Shown here: positions 27,213 to 37,045 of the stretch, in pieces | Layout: each line of letters starts with the position of its first letter | How positions within the stretch are numbered: the stretch's first letter is position 1 | Origin: Kordia sp965283645 | GTDB taxonomy: Bacteria > Bacteroidota > Bacteroidia > Flavobacteriales > Flavobacteriaceae | Direction: 5' to 3' | NCBI RefSeq assembly: GCF_965283645.1 | Contig: NZ_CBDIPG010000001.1 | Coordinates: 5,022,001-5,086,000 of the forward strand | Length of the DNA stretch: 64,000 bases | Program-made: the position numbers and the translations under genes | The notes under the pieces: model-generated | The model's input: the letters and a program-made list of their open reading frames with translations, nothing else | Database searches by the model: none | Told to the model about the DNA's origin: nothing

Positions 27213-27835
27213 TGCAAAAGTTAAATACAAACACTTGGAATCGGAAACAACACTTTGAATTTTTTAACACATTCAAAGATCCGTTTTTTGCAGTTGCAAC
27301 GCCAATGGATGTTACCAACGCGTATCACTTTGCAAAAACAACCAACAATAGCTTTTTTGCAGTCTATTTGCACGATTGTATGAAAGCAATTAATAAAATA
27401 GAAGCGTTCAAATATCGTATTGAAAATGAACATGAAGTTGTGATCCATGATAAAATTCATGCATCAGCAACCATTATGCGTCCAAACAAAACCTTTGGAT
27501 TTTCATTTATTGATTATGATGCCGATTTTGAAATATTTAAACAAAATATAGAAGCGGAAAAAGATCGAATTATCCATTCAACAGATTTGTTTCCGCCAAA
27601 AAATACAGAAGATTGTGTATTTTGTTCAGCGTTGCCGTGGACACATTTTACAGGACACAAAGAACCATTTCACGGGAAAAAAGAATCGGTTCCAAAAATA
27701 GCTTTCAGTAAAATGGAAGTGCAGAATGATAAAAAAATAATGACGGTTTCAGTATCGGTAAATCACGCATTGATGGATGGCTATCATGTTGGACAGTTTA
27801 CCGAAAAGTTTCAAGAAAACTTATTGAAACACTAA
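27212..27835 (+). CDS. Chloramphenicol-acetyltransferase-family acyltransferase
   Basis: The 207-residue protein matches the CAT family along its length: WNRKQHFEFFNTF at the start, SFFAVYLHDCMKAIN, FSFIDYDADFEIF, and the catalytic HxxxDG as NHALMDGYHVG near the C-terminus. CAT enzymes transfer acetyl from CoA to hydroxyl groups. The chromosomal operon position after kdsB and HAD argues against a mobile resistance gene; the acceptor may be a cell metabolite. This is inference. Confidence 0.85.
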   Translation: MQKLNTNTWNRKQHFEFFNTFKDPFFAVATPMDVTNAYHFAKTTNNSFFAVYLHDCMKAINKIEAFKYRIENEHEVVIHDKIHASATIMRPNKTFGFSFIDYDADFEIFKQNIEAEKDRIIHSTDLFPPKNTEDCVFCSALPWTHFTGHKEPFHGKKESVPKIAFSKMEVQNDKKIMTVSVSVNHALMDGYHVGQFTEKFQENLLKH

Positions 27836-27881
27836 ATAACCTAACGTAATATTTATATTTACACCATTAAACTAATTAACT

Positions 27882-28964
27882 ATGCAATATAAAAACTTTC
27901 CAATGGTTCCCAGAGTAATCTTCGGAAGAGGAAGTTTTAACCAAATACAGGAAATTCTTGCGCCAAAACGTTTGAATACCAAAGCACCGTTTATCTTCTT
28001 AGTAGACGATGTTTTTGAAAACCATCCTTGGCTTATTGATAGAATTCCAATTCGATTTTTAGATCAAATTGTTTTTGTTTCTGCGGAAGAAGAACCAAAA
28101 ACTTCACAAGTTGATGCATTGGTAAATGAACTAAAAGGACGTTTCACGGAAAATCCATCAGGAATTATCGGAATTGGCGGCGGAACTTTGTTAGATATGG
28201 CAAAAGCTGTTTCAATTATGCTAACCAATGAAGGAAGTGCGGCTGATTATCAAGGTTGGGATTTGGTAAGTAATGAAGCTGTATACCATGTGGGAATCCC
28301 AACGATTTCAGGAACAGGCGCAGAAGTTTCACGAACAACTGTATTAACAGGTCCAGAAAAAAAATTAGGAATCAACTCAGATTTTACACCTTTTGATCAA
28401 GTTGTATTAGATCCAGAATTAACGCGCGGTGTTCCACAAAATCAATGGTTTTACACAGGAATGGATTGTTATATTCACTGTATAGAATCGTTAACAGGAA
28501 CGTACTTAAACGCGTTTAGCCAGAGTTACGGTGAAAAAGCGTTGGAACTTTGCAGAAACGTTTTCTTAGAGAAAAATGTACGTGATGAAGATTCGGAAGA
28601 CAAATTGATGATGGCATCTTGGCATGGCGGAATGAGCATTGCATATTCACAAGTTGGTGTTGCACATGCCATGAGTTACGGACTTTCATACTTACTTGGA
28701 ACAAAACACGGAATTGGAAACTGTATCGTATTCAATCACTTAGAAGAATTTTATCCGCAAGGTGTTTCTGAGTTTAAGAAAATGGTTCGCAAGCACGATA
28801 TTGACATTCCAACAGGAATTTGTAAAGATCTAACAGATAAAGAATTTGATAAAATGATTGACATTGCCTTAATGTTAGTGCCACTTTGGGAAAATGCATT
28901 GGGTAAAAATTGGAAAGAAATCATAACACGAGAGAAGTTGAAAAATATGTACATGAAAATGTAA
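27882..28964 (+). CDS. kdnB: Iron-containing alcohol dehydrogenase, KdnB-like
   Basis: The 360-residue enzyme has the group III alcohol dehydrogenase fold: the NAD-binding GIGGGTLLDMAKAV and metal ligands in FYTGMDCYIHCIESLTGTYLN and AMSYGLSYLLGTKHGIGN. Its N-terminus (FGRGSFNQIQEILAPKR) and GSAADYQGWDLV, PTISGTGAEVSRTTVLTGP closely recall KdnB of Shewanella, which oxidises KDO at C8 before amination to 8-amino-KDO. Location beside kdsB supports this. The partner aminotransferase KdnA is not in the window, so the assignment is likely but not certain. Confidence 0.75.
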   Translation: MQYKNFPMVPRVIFGRGSFNQIQEILAPKRLNTKAPFIFLVDDVFENHPWLIDRIPIRFLDQIVFVSAEEEPKTSQVDALVNELKGRFTENPSGIIGIGGGTLLDMAKAVSIMLTNEGSAADYQGWDLVSNEAVYHVGIPTISGTGAEVSRTTVLTGPEKKLGINSDFTPFDQVVLDPELTRGVPQNQWFYTGMDCYIHCIESLTGTYLNAFSQSYGEKALELCRNVFLEKNVRDEDSEDKLMMASWHGGMSIAYSQVGVAHAMSYGLSYLLGTKHGIGNCIVFNHLEEFYPQGVSEFKKMVRKHDIDIPTGICKDLTDKEFDKMIDIALMLVPLWENALGKNWKEIITREKLKNMYMKM

Positions 28965-29021
28965 CTTCAACAAGCTCAATCAATAATACAATAGCTCAAT
29001 TTTTTTAAAAAACTAACTCTT

Positions 29022-29092
29022 TCATTTCGAGCGCTGTCGAGAAGCTAAAGAAATCCACAATTGCGATTGAATCTCGACTGCGCTTGATTTGA
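29022..29092. repeat. Imperfect palindromic repeat (flavobacterial REP-like)
   Basis: TCATTTCGAGCGCTGTCGAG (29022-29041) is imperfectly complementary to CTCGACTGCGCTTGATTTGA (29073-29092). This TCATTTCGAGCG...GTCGAG pattern is, to my knowledge, a common dispersed intergenic palindrome in flavobacterial genomes. It lies between two converging genes. Confidence 0.6.
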
Positions 29093-29117
29093 AAATATAA
29101 CAGTATATCTAAAGTTG

Positions 29118-30692
29118 TCAATCAAAAAAGAATTCTTCCATAGTTCCGATATTTAGCCAACCTCTTTTTTTCTTTCTGCGGATGCGATAAAAATGATCAG
29201 TTACTTTTTCTAACAAATCGTACTGAACGGTTCTATGTGTAGGGAAAATGCCGACTTTATTATTTTTATAAAAACGAATTATACCATTCTTTTCCAATGC
29301 AATACTATCAAACTGTGTTGGAAGTTCCTGTTTTGCATCCAGATAATCAACATGCCTATACATGAGTTGTTTGTGGCGAAAAATTACCGTATCAACCTTT
29401 TCGTAATCATGAGGAAATTGATACTTATATGAACGTATTCCGTATGATTTCCCGTTTTTTACTTTAAGTAAACTAGTGATGTATTTTTGATCGAACAATT
29501 CATTCCCCAATAGATAAATTGTGTCTCTATTTGTTAAAAAACTAATTTCTTCATTTTTGGGAAGATTTCTCAAAATCACTTTTTGTGTTTTCTGTAAAGC
29601 CCAAGTCTCCTTTTTTGTTGCGTACAGATGATTTGTTTTTGAATCAATCCTGTAAGTTGTGAGCGTTGCGCCACCCCAAACTCGTTTATTAGGATTTGGA
29701 AAACTGCCAAGATGATTTCCATAAATGTCATAGAAAAAAGCACCTTTGTCCGTCAAAAGCTCCAAAGCTTCGTCTATAAAATAAAAATCATATACAGTTT
29801 CAATAGGTATTTTTTCAGCCGCTACGTTATAAACCGTAAAATGACTGTCTTTTTTTGTGATGATAAAAAAATCAGAATGATAAATGGCATCATAACTTTC
29901 GGGCAACACTTTAGTGCCGAGTCGTGTATGTAATTCACAAGAATGATTGTCATTTTGATGAATTCTATAATAGTCTGAAAATTTAAAAAAGCGATATTTC
30001 TGATAGTTATCAAGAGTATAATCTTCACTGTTCACTTTTGAGAAACTCGTAATTTTTTCTTTTGATGCTAACGAAATAAGCATGTCTTTTGCAGGAATAA
30101 TTATGTCAACAATATCTTGAGTGTCAAATAAAAGAAGTAGTTGTTTATTTTGCCTAACTTCAAGATAGACGATGAATAGGAAATTGGTGTTTTTAACTTT
30201 CCATGAAATATTATTTTCTTGGTGATTCTTTTCGTTTTTCTGAAGTGATATTTCATATGTAACAGCGATATCTTTGTTGATAAAACGCGTCAGCTCTTTT
30301 TCGTTTGTTGGTGTATGTGTAAATGTTCTATCCCAGCTTGTTTTCGTTAAAAAATCATCAGGAATTGACGTCATTTCATCAGTTTTCGTAATAAATGTAT
30401 GACTGTCCTGTATTTCTTTCATAGTAAGCGTATCGTAGAAAATTTCTTTTACAATCAACTCATCATCTTGAATTTTTCCTCTCAGCGAAAGATTGTCTGT
30501 ATAATTTTGTAATTCAAATTCAACTTCCTGATAGTGTAGCGAATCAATCTTTTTATAGAATATATGATTTCCACGTTCATTGAGTGTAATCAGATCAATA
30601 TTAGTCGTTTTTATTGTGTGTTGCGCATGACCAATCGCAAAAGCGAAAAACAATAAAAGATATGTAGTAAAAATTGTTTTTAGGTTCTTCAT
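29118..30692 (-). CDS. Secreted hypothetical protein with WG-repeat-like C-terminus
   Basis: The 524-residue protein has a signal peptide (LLLFFAFAIGHAQ) and a beta-rich mature part. Late segments such as VGIFPTHRTVQYDLLEKV and KKKRGWLNIGTMEEFFF have the spacing of WG beta-repeats found in many Bacteroidota surface proteins. No catalytic motif was recognised. It forms a single gene converging on kdnB. Confidence 0.6.
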   Translation of the reverse strand: MKNLKTIFTTYLLLFFAFAIGHAQHTIKTTNIDLITLNERGNHIFYKKIDSLHYQEVEFELQNYTDNLSLRGKIQDDELIVKEIFYDTLTMKEIQDSHTFITKTDEMTSIPDDFLTKTSWDRTFTHTPTNEKELTRFINKDIAVTYEISLQKNEKNHQENNISWKVKNTNFLFIVYLEVRQNKQLLLLFDTQDIVDIIIPAKDMLISLASKEKITSFSKVNSEDYTLDNYQKYRFFKFSDYYRIHQNDNHSCELHTRLGTKVLPESYDAIYHSDFFIITKKDSHFTVYNVAAEKIPIETVYDFYFIDEALELLTDKGAFFYDIYGNHLGSFPNPNKRVWGGATLTTYRIDSKTNHLYATKKETWALQKTQKVILRNLPKNEEISFLTNRDTIYLLGNELFDQKYITSLLKVKNGKSYGIRSYKYQFPHDYEKVDTVIFRHKQLMYRHVDYLDAKQELPTQFDSIALEKNGIIRFYKNNKVGIFPTHRTVQYDLLEKVTDHFYRIRRKKKRGWLNIGTMEEFFFD

Positions 30693-30893
30693 TTAATTAT
30701 AATTACAATCTAAAATTAACCTCTTAAATACGCAAAAACAATAAAGAATACGCAAACTAACCTTTTGAGTGAGTAAACTGATAATTCATTGTCTTTATAC
30801 ATTATATAGCAATTAAATAGTACAATAATGCAAACTTCATTACCTTAGCCATACTGTTGAACAGGAATATGAATTACTAAAGAAAATCTCCTA

Positions 30894-31451
30894 ATGATAC
30901 GAGCGATTTACAAATTTATTTACTTCAAACTGATGGGTTGGAAAATTGTCGGAAATTTTTCTGATGAGGTGAAAAAATGTATTGTTGCGGTAGTTCCACA
31001 CACAAGTTGGCACGATTTCTACATTGGTTTATTGATAAGAGGAGTTACACAGAAGAAAATTAATTATGTAGGAAAAAAAGAACTCTTTAAGTTTCCGTTT
31101 GGTTGGTATTTTCGTTGGACAGGTGGCGCGCCAATTGACAGAACGCCAGGGCAAAACAAAGTGCAAGCTATGGCGGCTGTATTTGACGGGAAAGAAGAAT
31201 TTAGGCTTACGTTAGCGCCCGAAGGAACTCGAAAACGTGTTGACGAATTACGTACAGGATTTTATTACATAGCAAAAGAAGCCAATGTGCCAATTACCTT
31301 AGTTGCGTTTGATTTTGGTAAAAAACAAGTCAAAATTGACGAACCATTTTACCTAACAGACAACATGGAAGCCGATTTTGAATACATTCACGAATTCTTT
31401 AAAGGTGTTGTTGGAAAAGTGCCCGAAAAGAGTTTTCGATATAAGGAATAA
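30894..31451 (+). CDS. PlsC-family lysophospholipid acyltransferase
   Basis: The 185-residue membrane-associated enzyme shows the acyltransferase motifs HTSWHDF (HxxxxD), WYFRWTGGAPIDR, and APEGTRKR (EGTR). It transfers an acyl chain to a lysophospholipid or a related acceptor at the inner membrane. It is shorter than typical PlsC and lacks a strong N-terminal membrane helix, so the acceptor is uncertain. Confidence 0.9.
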   Translation: MIRAIYKFIYFKLMGWKIVGNFSDEVKKCIVAVVPHTSWHDFYIGLLIRGVTQKKINYVGKKELFKFPFGWYFRWTGGAPIDRTPGQNKVQAMAAVFDGKEEFRLTLAPEGTRKRVDELRTGFYYIAKEANVPITLVAFDFGKKQVKIDEPFYLTDNMEADFEYIHEFFKGVVGKVPEKSFRYKE

Positions 31452-31560
31452 TTATGAAACTTTTCGATTAATATCTGATAATTGATCCTTCGAAATTGCT
31501 TATTATTTCAAATACTTCAATGTGTTGAAATACTATTTTTATTTAAAAACAACATTACGT

Positions 31561-32331
31561 ATGAACCGATTTCACCTTCTTTTATTCCTATTGATAAGTG
31601 TACAATGTTTATATGCGCAAAAAGCAACAACTGATTCAATTTTAAAACCTTTTAAGATAAGTGAACGTTATTTGTCTGGTTTAGACATTCCGAAAGTAAC
31701 TTTAAAAGCGCATCCGGAAAGAGCTTATTTTCAAAAGAGAATTTACAAAGGTTCAGATTTGAGTATTTTTATCTTATCAAGTGAAACGGCAACAAATACA
31801 ATTGCAAATTTTCCAATTGATGAATTTGTCTATTATTTAAAAGGAAAAGCGGAAATTACAACCAAAAACGATCAAAAAATAACATTTCTTTCTGGAGATT
31901 ATATTTGTGTACCGAAAGGTTTTTCAGGAACTTGGATCAATAATGGTGGAAATACGTATCATTTAGAACTTTCTGTAATTTCTAATAAAAGAGCGGCAAA
32001 AGAGACAATTTCAACACCAAATATTCCTTTTTTATTAAACAGAGAACTATTATCAGGAATTGAAAATTCAAGTAAAGAAACGTCACTATTTTCAGGTGTA
32101 GAATTGAATATGAAAACAGTTTCTGAAAAAGCAGGTTTAAAAGAAATTTCAAAAACAAACACAGATCAATTCATTCATGTATTGGATGGAATTGTCACAA
32201 TTATACCTAAAAACGGTGCGTCTGAAACATATTTACGAGGAGATTTTTTTATACTGCCAAAAGGGTTTTCAGGTAGTTGGAAAACCGAAGCGCAAGATAC
32301 TTTTAGAATGTTACTTGTTACTTCAAAATAA
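31561..32331 (+). CDS. Secreted bicupin protein
   Basis: From the ATG at 31561, which begins a clear signal peptide (LLLFLLISVQCLYAQ), the protein has 256 residues. Two cupin units follow, each with the shape EFVYYLKGKAEIT...GDYICVPKGFSGTW and QFIHVLDGIVTII...GDFFILPKGFSGSW, so the chain is an internal duplication. The metal-binding His positions common in cupins are not evident, so it may be a non-metal or non-enzymatic cupin. An in-frame ATG at 31522 would precede the signal and is rejected. Confidence 0.82.
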   Translation: MNRFHLLLFLLISVQCLYAQKATTDSILKPFKISERYLSGLDIPKVTLKAHPERAYFQKRIYKGSDLSIFILSSETATNTIANFPIDEFVYYLKGKAEITTKNDQKITFLSGDYICVPKGFSGTWINNGGNTYHLELSVISNKRAAKETISTPNIPFLLNRELLSGIENSSKETSLFSGVELNMKTVSEKAGLKEISKTNTDQFIHVLDGIVTIIPKNGASETYLRGDFFILPKGFSGSWKTEAQDTFRMLLVTSK

Positions 32332-32334
32332 CGA

Positions 32335-32940
32335 CTAACGATGATCCCAAGAAGATTCATCATCTTTATTATTGGGTGATAACCCTAAGATTTCACCTTT
32401 CGCATTTACACCCAAACCTAACACAGTTCTGTTGGCATAATTAAAATACGCAACCACTTGATTTACCTCTAAAATTTCGCCATCGTCATACCCAAAAGCA
32501 CGAAGTGCATCAATATCATCACGAGTTAAATCTGCAGCAGCGAATGTTAACTTTTCTGCATACTTTACCAAAGACATTTCTTTTTTAGATAAAATTTCTT
32601 CTAAAGAATTATTTTCTATGTGTTTTCTGATGGAATTTGCTTTTTCGTCGTTGTTTAAAAAACGTTTCATTCCTGCAAAATGATGTTCGTAACAATAGTC
32701 ACATTTATTAATGAAACTTGTATACGTTCCTAACAATTCCAAGAACCAATTTGGAAACGTATTATTTGAATGATGCAAGGTGTTTTTATACAAACTCATA
32801 TGTCCTGTAAGTGTGTGCGGACGTAAACTATGAATGCCTAATACATTGTCAATTTGGTTATTAGGACCTTTTATTTTATTATAAATTGATTTGAGTTTCC
32901 CTGTAGATTTTTCAAACGGAATAATGTGAATCCAACTCAT
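32335..32940 (-). CDS. AhpD-like / carboxymuconolactone decarboxylase family protein
   Basis: The 201-residue protein carries the AhpD-type redox motif in FINKCDYCYEHHFAGMKRFL (CxxC followed by His, near residue 80), as in uncharacterised peroxidase-related enzymes. It is all-helical by appearance and cytosolic. It is the last gene of the minus-strand unit, with 3 bases between it and the secreted 167-residue protein gene. Confidence 0.85.
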   Translation of the reverse strand: MSWIHIIPFEKSTGKLKSIYNKIKGPNNQIDNVLGIHSLRPHTLTGHMSLYKNTLHHSNNTFPNWFLELLGTYTSFINKCDYCYEHHFAGMKRFLNNDEKANSIRKHIENNSLEEILSKKEMSLVKYAEKLTFAAADLTRDDIDALRAFGYDDGEILEVNQVVAYFNYANRTVLGLGVNAKGEILGLSPNNKDDESSWDHR

Positions 32941-32943
32941 AAG

Positions 32944-33447
32944 TTATATTTTTTGCTTGGGTAGTTTTTGTTCTTTTGGCTTTTCTTTTTCTTGTCCAAT
33001 TGCACCAGGAAACGACAAATTCGTACTTGAATAAATGGTTCCGAACGTATAATTGGCATTATACACTTGCGCAACGGCATCAACCACTTGTGTTTCAGAT
33101 AATTCTTTTAGTGGATGTGTAAAAACGGACCAAAGAATAGCATCTGAAATGGCGTATTTCACATCTAATGCAGTATGAAAATTTGCTGTTAAACAGTTTT
33201 TCAACGTTTTATCGTCGATGTTTGAAACTTCTGTAATGGGAGAAATAATACGCATTCGATTGTTTTTTTCGTCTGTCAAACAAATAAAAAGTTTGTCATT
33301 TACAGCAAATCGCCAGTTTCCAGCTTGCCCTTGAATGGTGTCTGAATTTTTGGTTAAAATTTCGCCTAATTTGGTGTTGTTCATGTGTTGTGCAGACATG
33401 AAACTAAAACTTACGACTAAAACGATGCATGCAATTATCTTTTTCAT
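32944..33447 (-). CDS. Secreted hypothetical protein
   Basis: The 167-residue protein has a signal peptide (VLVVSFSFMSAQ) and a compact domain with ILTKNSDTIQGQAGNWRFAV and a Lys/Pro-rich tail (EKEKPKEQKLPKQK). I do not recognise the family. It lies between mutB and the AhpD-like gene and could be co-transcribed with them. Confidence 0.65.
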   Translation of the reverse strand: MKKIIACIVLVVSFSFMSAQHMNNTKLGEILTKNSDTIQGQAGNWRFAVNDKLFICLTDEKNNRMRIISPITEVSNIDDKTLKNCLTANFHTALDVKYAISDAILWSVFTHPLKELSETQVVDAVAQVYNANYTFGTIYSSTNLSFPGAIGQEKEKPKEQKLPKQKI

Positions 33448-33505
33448 TCAAATGATTTTTTATGATGAATCAGTCGAATAAAATTGTAAAAACAAACAAT
33501 TGTAA

Positions 33506-35668
33506 CTATTCGTCAATCAAAATTTCTAACAATTGAATTGCCGCTTCACTAATTTTAGTTCCAGGGCCAAATACAGCAACTGCGCCAGCATCAAATAAAA
33601 ATTGATAATCTTGATGTGGAATTACACCACCAACAATCACCATAATATCTTCACGACCGTACTTTTTCAATTCTGCAATTACTTGCGGAACGAGCGTTTT
33701 ATGTCCAGCGGCTAATGAAGAAACACCTAAAATGTGCACATCGTTTTCCATGGCTTGTTTTGCGGCTTCGGCTGGCGTTTGAAATAATGGTCCAATATCT
33801 ACATCAAAACCAACATCTGCATAGCCTGTTGCCACAACTTTTGCGCCACGGTCATGTCCATCTTGTCCCATTTTCGCAATCATAATTCGTGGTTGGCGAC
33901 CTTCTAAATCTGCAAATTTGACTGCCAATTCTTTTGCTTTCTGAAACGAACTATCGTCTTTTATTTCTTTGCTATACACACCTGAGAATGATTTTATTTG
34001 TGCTTTGTATCTTCCAAAAACAACTTCCAACGCATCTGATATTTCGCCTAAAGTGGCACGTTTTCTTGCGGCATCAACAGCTAACGCTAGTAAATTTGTA
34101 TTCCCTTGAAAAAGGGAATCTTTTGAATCTGTACTAAAACGTGCGGCTGTTGTTAATTTTTCCAACGCTTCCGTAACTTCCGCAGCGTTTCTTTTTTTCT
34201 TCAACGTGTCCAAACGTGCTAATTGCGCATTTCGAACCGTTTGATTGTCAACTTCTAAAATATGTAATGGATCTTCTTTGTCAAGTCTGTATTTATTTAC
34301 ACCAACAATTACATCTTGTCCAGAATCTATTCGTGCTTGTTTACGTGCTGCAGCTTCTTCAATGCGCATTTTCGGAATTCCAGCTTCAATAGCTTTCGTC
34401 ATTCCGCCCAATTCTTCAACTTCTTCAATGAGTTGCATTGCTTTGTTTGCAATTTCATGTGTTAGTTTTTCCACATAATAACTTCCTGCCCACGGATCAA
34501 CTGTTTTGGTAATTTTTGTTTCTTCTTGTAAATATATTTGTGTATTTCTTGCAATTCGCGCTGAGAAATCCGTTGGTAATGCAATGGCTTCATCCAATGC
34601 ATTTGTATGTAAACTTTGCGTTCCTCCAAATGCCGCCGCCGCTGCTTCAATACAAGTGCGCGCTACATTATTGAAAGGATCTTGCTCAGTAAGACTCCAA
34701 CCACTTGTTTGGCAATGTGTACGCAGTGATAATGATTTTTGATTTTTCGGATTGAATTGCTTCACGAGTTTTGCCCACAACATTCTAGCCGCTCTCATTT
34801 TGGCAATTTCCATAAAATGATTCATTCCAATTGCCCAGAAAAATGATAGGCGAGGAGCAAAAGTATCAATGTCCATTCCTGCGGCCAATCCTTTACGGAT
34901 GTATTCCAAACCATCTGCCAACGTGTATGCCAACTCAATATCACAGGTTGCGCCAGCTTCTTGCATGTGATAGCCAGAAATACTGATACTGTTAAATTTC
35001 GGCATGTGTTCTGACGTATATTCAAAAATATCAGAAATGATTTTCATTGAAGGTGTTGGAGGATAAATGTACGTATTACGGACCATAAATTCTTTTAGAA
35101 TGTCATTCTGAATCGTTCCTGCTAAGAGTTCAGGTTGTACGCCTTGTTCTTCTGCGGCAACAATATAGAATGCCATAATTGGTAACACGGCGCCATTCAT
35201 CGTCATAGAAACCGACATTTTATCCAATGGAATTTGATCGAATAGAATTTTCATGTCTTCCACCGAATCAATGGCAACACCAGCTTTTCCAACATCACCA
35301 ACTACACGTTCATGATCACTGTCATATCCACGATGTGTTGCTAAATCGAACGCAACCGAAAGTCCTTTTTGTCCTGCGGCTAAGTTCCGTCTGTAAAACG
35401 CATTGCTTTCTTCTGCTGTAGAAAATCCTGCATATTGACGAATTGTCCACGGTCTGCGAACGTACATTGTAGAATATGGTCCACGAAGATTTGGCGCAAT
35501 TCCTGCCACAAAATCTAAATGTGAAACATCTTGCATATCATCTTTTGTGTACGATGATTTTACTTCAATATCTTCCGCCGTTAGAAATGAAGCTTGTGTA
35601 GTTTCGTTTTCAAACGTTTTCGTTTTGTCAAGTGTGATATGTTGAAGATTCTTTCTAGTCATGCTCAT
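33506..35668 (-). CDS. mutB: Methylmalonyl-CoA mutase, large (cobalamin-binding) subunit
   Basis: The 720-residue enzyme isomerises methylmalonyl-CoA and succinyl-CoA with adenosylcobalamin, linking propionate metabolism to the TCA cycle. The TIM-barrel part shows TMYVRRPWTIRQYAGFSTAEES and SVSMTMNGAVLPIMAFY. The C-terminal B12 domain has GQDGHDRGAK (DxHxxG, His near residue 602) and VGGVIPHQDYQFLFDAGA. It follows mutA with 15 bases between. Confidence 0.97.
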   Translation of the reverse strand: MSMTRKNLQHITLDKTKTFENETTQASFLTAEDIEVKSSYTKDDMQDVSHLDFVAGIAPNLRGPYSTMYVRRPWTIRQYAGFSTAEESNAFYRRNLAAGQKGLSVAFDLATHRGYDSDHERVVGDVGKAGVAIDSVEDMKILFDQIPLDKMSVSMTMNGAVLPIMAFYIVAAEEQGVQPELLAGTIQNDILKEFMVRNTYIYPPTPSMKIISDIFEYTSEHMPKFNSISISGYHMQEAGATCDIELAYTLADGLEYIRKGLAAGMDIDTFAPRLSFFWAIGMNHFMEIAKMRAARMLWAKLVKQFNPKNQKSLSLRTHCQTSGWSLTEQDPFNNVARTCIEAAAAAFGGTQSLHTNALDEAIALPTDFSARIARNTQIYLQEETKITKTVDPWAGSYYVEKLTHEIANKAMQLIEEVEELGGMTKAIEAGIPKMRIEEAAARKQARIDSGQDVIVGVNKYRLDKEDPLHILEVDNQTVRNAQLARLDTLKKKRNAAEVTEALEKLTTAARFSTDSKDSLFQGNTNLLALAVDAARKRATLGEISDALEVVFGRYKAQIKSFSGVYSKEIKDDSSFQKAKELAVKFADLEGRQPRIMIAKMGQDGHDRGAKVVATGYADVGFDVDIGPLFQTPAEAAKQAMENDVHILGVSSLAAGHKTLVPQVIAELKKYGREDIMVIVGGVIPHQDYQFLFDAGAVAVFGPGTKISEAAIQLLEILIDE

Positions 35669-35683
35669 AATTTGTTTTGAAAA

Positions 35684-37045
35684 TTACTCCTGCTTTAAAC
35701 GTTCTTTTTCTAGTTTAGTTGCCAAACGTCTTAGATTGATTGGAATGACTAATACTTTCCGTATTTCGTTTTTTGAAAACGGTTCAATTTCCAAATCGTG
35801 CTTCATTTTATCTTCAGGATTCGGATATTTGTTTGTTCCTAGCAATACTTCTTTACCTTCATCAAATAAGGCTTGCTCTTTTAAGTCGCTTTCTTTTATT
35901 TTTCGTTGAATTGTTCCTTCTTTCAATTGCTTTAAGAACCCGCCAGTTGCTTCAATATCTTTGAATAACGTTAGTGCTTTTTCAGCTAATTGATTGGTGA
36001 TACTTTCAATATAATATGAACCTTCTGTTGGGTTGTCCGTTTTGTCAAAATAACTTTCATCTTTTAAGATTCTGAGTTGATTTCGTGAGATACGATCGCC
36101 AAATTCATTTGCTTCATGATATAGAGCGTCGTATGGTAAATTATGAACAAAATCAGCACCGCCCAAAACTACACTCATACATTCTGTCGTAGTTCGTAAC
36201 ATGTTTACATTGTAATCATACAAGGTTTTGTTACGTTTTGAAGGTGAAGCAATGATGATACATTTTTGATTAAGATTGTATTCTTTTGCCAATACGCTCC
36301 ATAATTGACGCAACGCTCTTAGTTTGGCAATTTCAAAGAAATAATGTGTGCCAACAGTCACACTGAATGTGATTTTGTTGGTAATTTTTGAACCGAAATG
36401 ATTCAAATATTCATTTGCATGCGAAAGTGCGTAGGCAAGTTGTTGCACCATTGTTGCGCCCGCGTTTTGATAGGTATCAACATGAATCGTTAGGGTGCTC
36501 TGGAAAGCATCAAGCTGTAAGATGGTTTCTAGTTGTTCGTGATCTTTTGCAAGATTTTCGAACCAATTTCCAGATGAAGCTAGCTGTCCTATGATATCAA
36601 CTCCAACGGTGATGTTTGCATTTTGTTCTTTCGCGAAAGCGGCAACTTTTTTAAGATACTCCGAAGACAAAAACTCTAATTCTATATGAATAGGAATTGT
36701 TTTGAGAGCAACATCTTTTAGCAATGTTTTTATTGAAATTTCTTTGGTAGAAATTACTAAAACCAGACTTTCCGCGCCACGTAAAAGGATATCTTTTATG
36801 TTTTGATTTGATGCTGAAGCGTCAGTTACACGGATACGTTGCGTAACTTTCCATTGTGTCGTTTGTGTAAGAATTGGTTGGACTTCGCCAAAGTTTTCAC
36901 TGTGATAAAAAGGTGTAATGTCAATACCTTCTTGCGTAGCTGTAATGAGTGTCTGATTGTAGTCAGCACCTTTTAAGTCTACTTGTATTTTTTGTTTCCA
37001 TTGTGTAGCAGAAACATTATCAAACTCGTTAAATAAGTTACTCAT
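35684..37045 (-). CDS. mutA: Methylmalonyl-CoA mutase, small subunit
   Basis: The 453-residue protein matches the mutase barrel (ATQWKQKIQVDLKGADYNQTL, LPYDALYHEANEFGDRISRN, TDNPTEGSYYIESITNQLAEKA) but has no C-terminal cobalamin-binding domain and no DxHxxG motif. Small subunits stabilise the heterodimer and are non-catalytic. It is shorter than proteobacterial or actinobacterial small subunits, in line with loss of the B12 domain. It overlaps the FtsB-like gene by 8 bases. Confidence 0.93.
   Translation of the reverse strand: MSNLFNEFDNVSATQWKQKIQVDLKGADYNQTLITATQEGIDITPFYHSENFGEVQPILTQTTQWKVTQRIRVTDASASNQNIKDILLRGAESLVLVISTKEISIKTLLKDVALKTIPIHIELEFLSSEYLKKVAAFAKEQNANITVGVDIIGQLASSGNWFENLAKDHEQLETILQLDAFQSTLTIHVDTYQNAGATMVQQLAYALSHANEYLNHFGSKITNKITFSVTVGTHYFFEIAKLRALRQLWSVLAKEYNLNQKCIIIASPSKRNKTLYDYNVNMLRTTTECMSVVLGGADFVHNLPYDALYHEANEFGDRISRNQLRILKDESYFDKTDNPTEGSYYIESITNQLAEKALTLFKDIEATGGFLKQLKEGTIQRKIKESDLKEQALFDEGKEVLLGTNKYPNPEDKMKHDLEIEPFSKNEIRKVLVIPINLRRLATKLEKERLKQE

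Noticed and set aside
27212..27835. Acquired chloramphenicol resistance gene
   Set aside because: The CAT-like gene is embedded in a kdsB/HAD operon with one-base overlap and no mobile element, so a chromosomal metabolic role is more likely.
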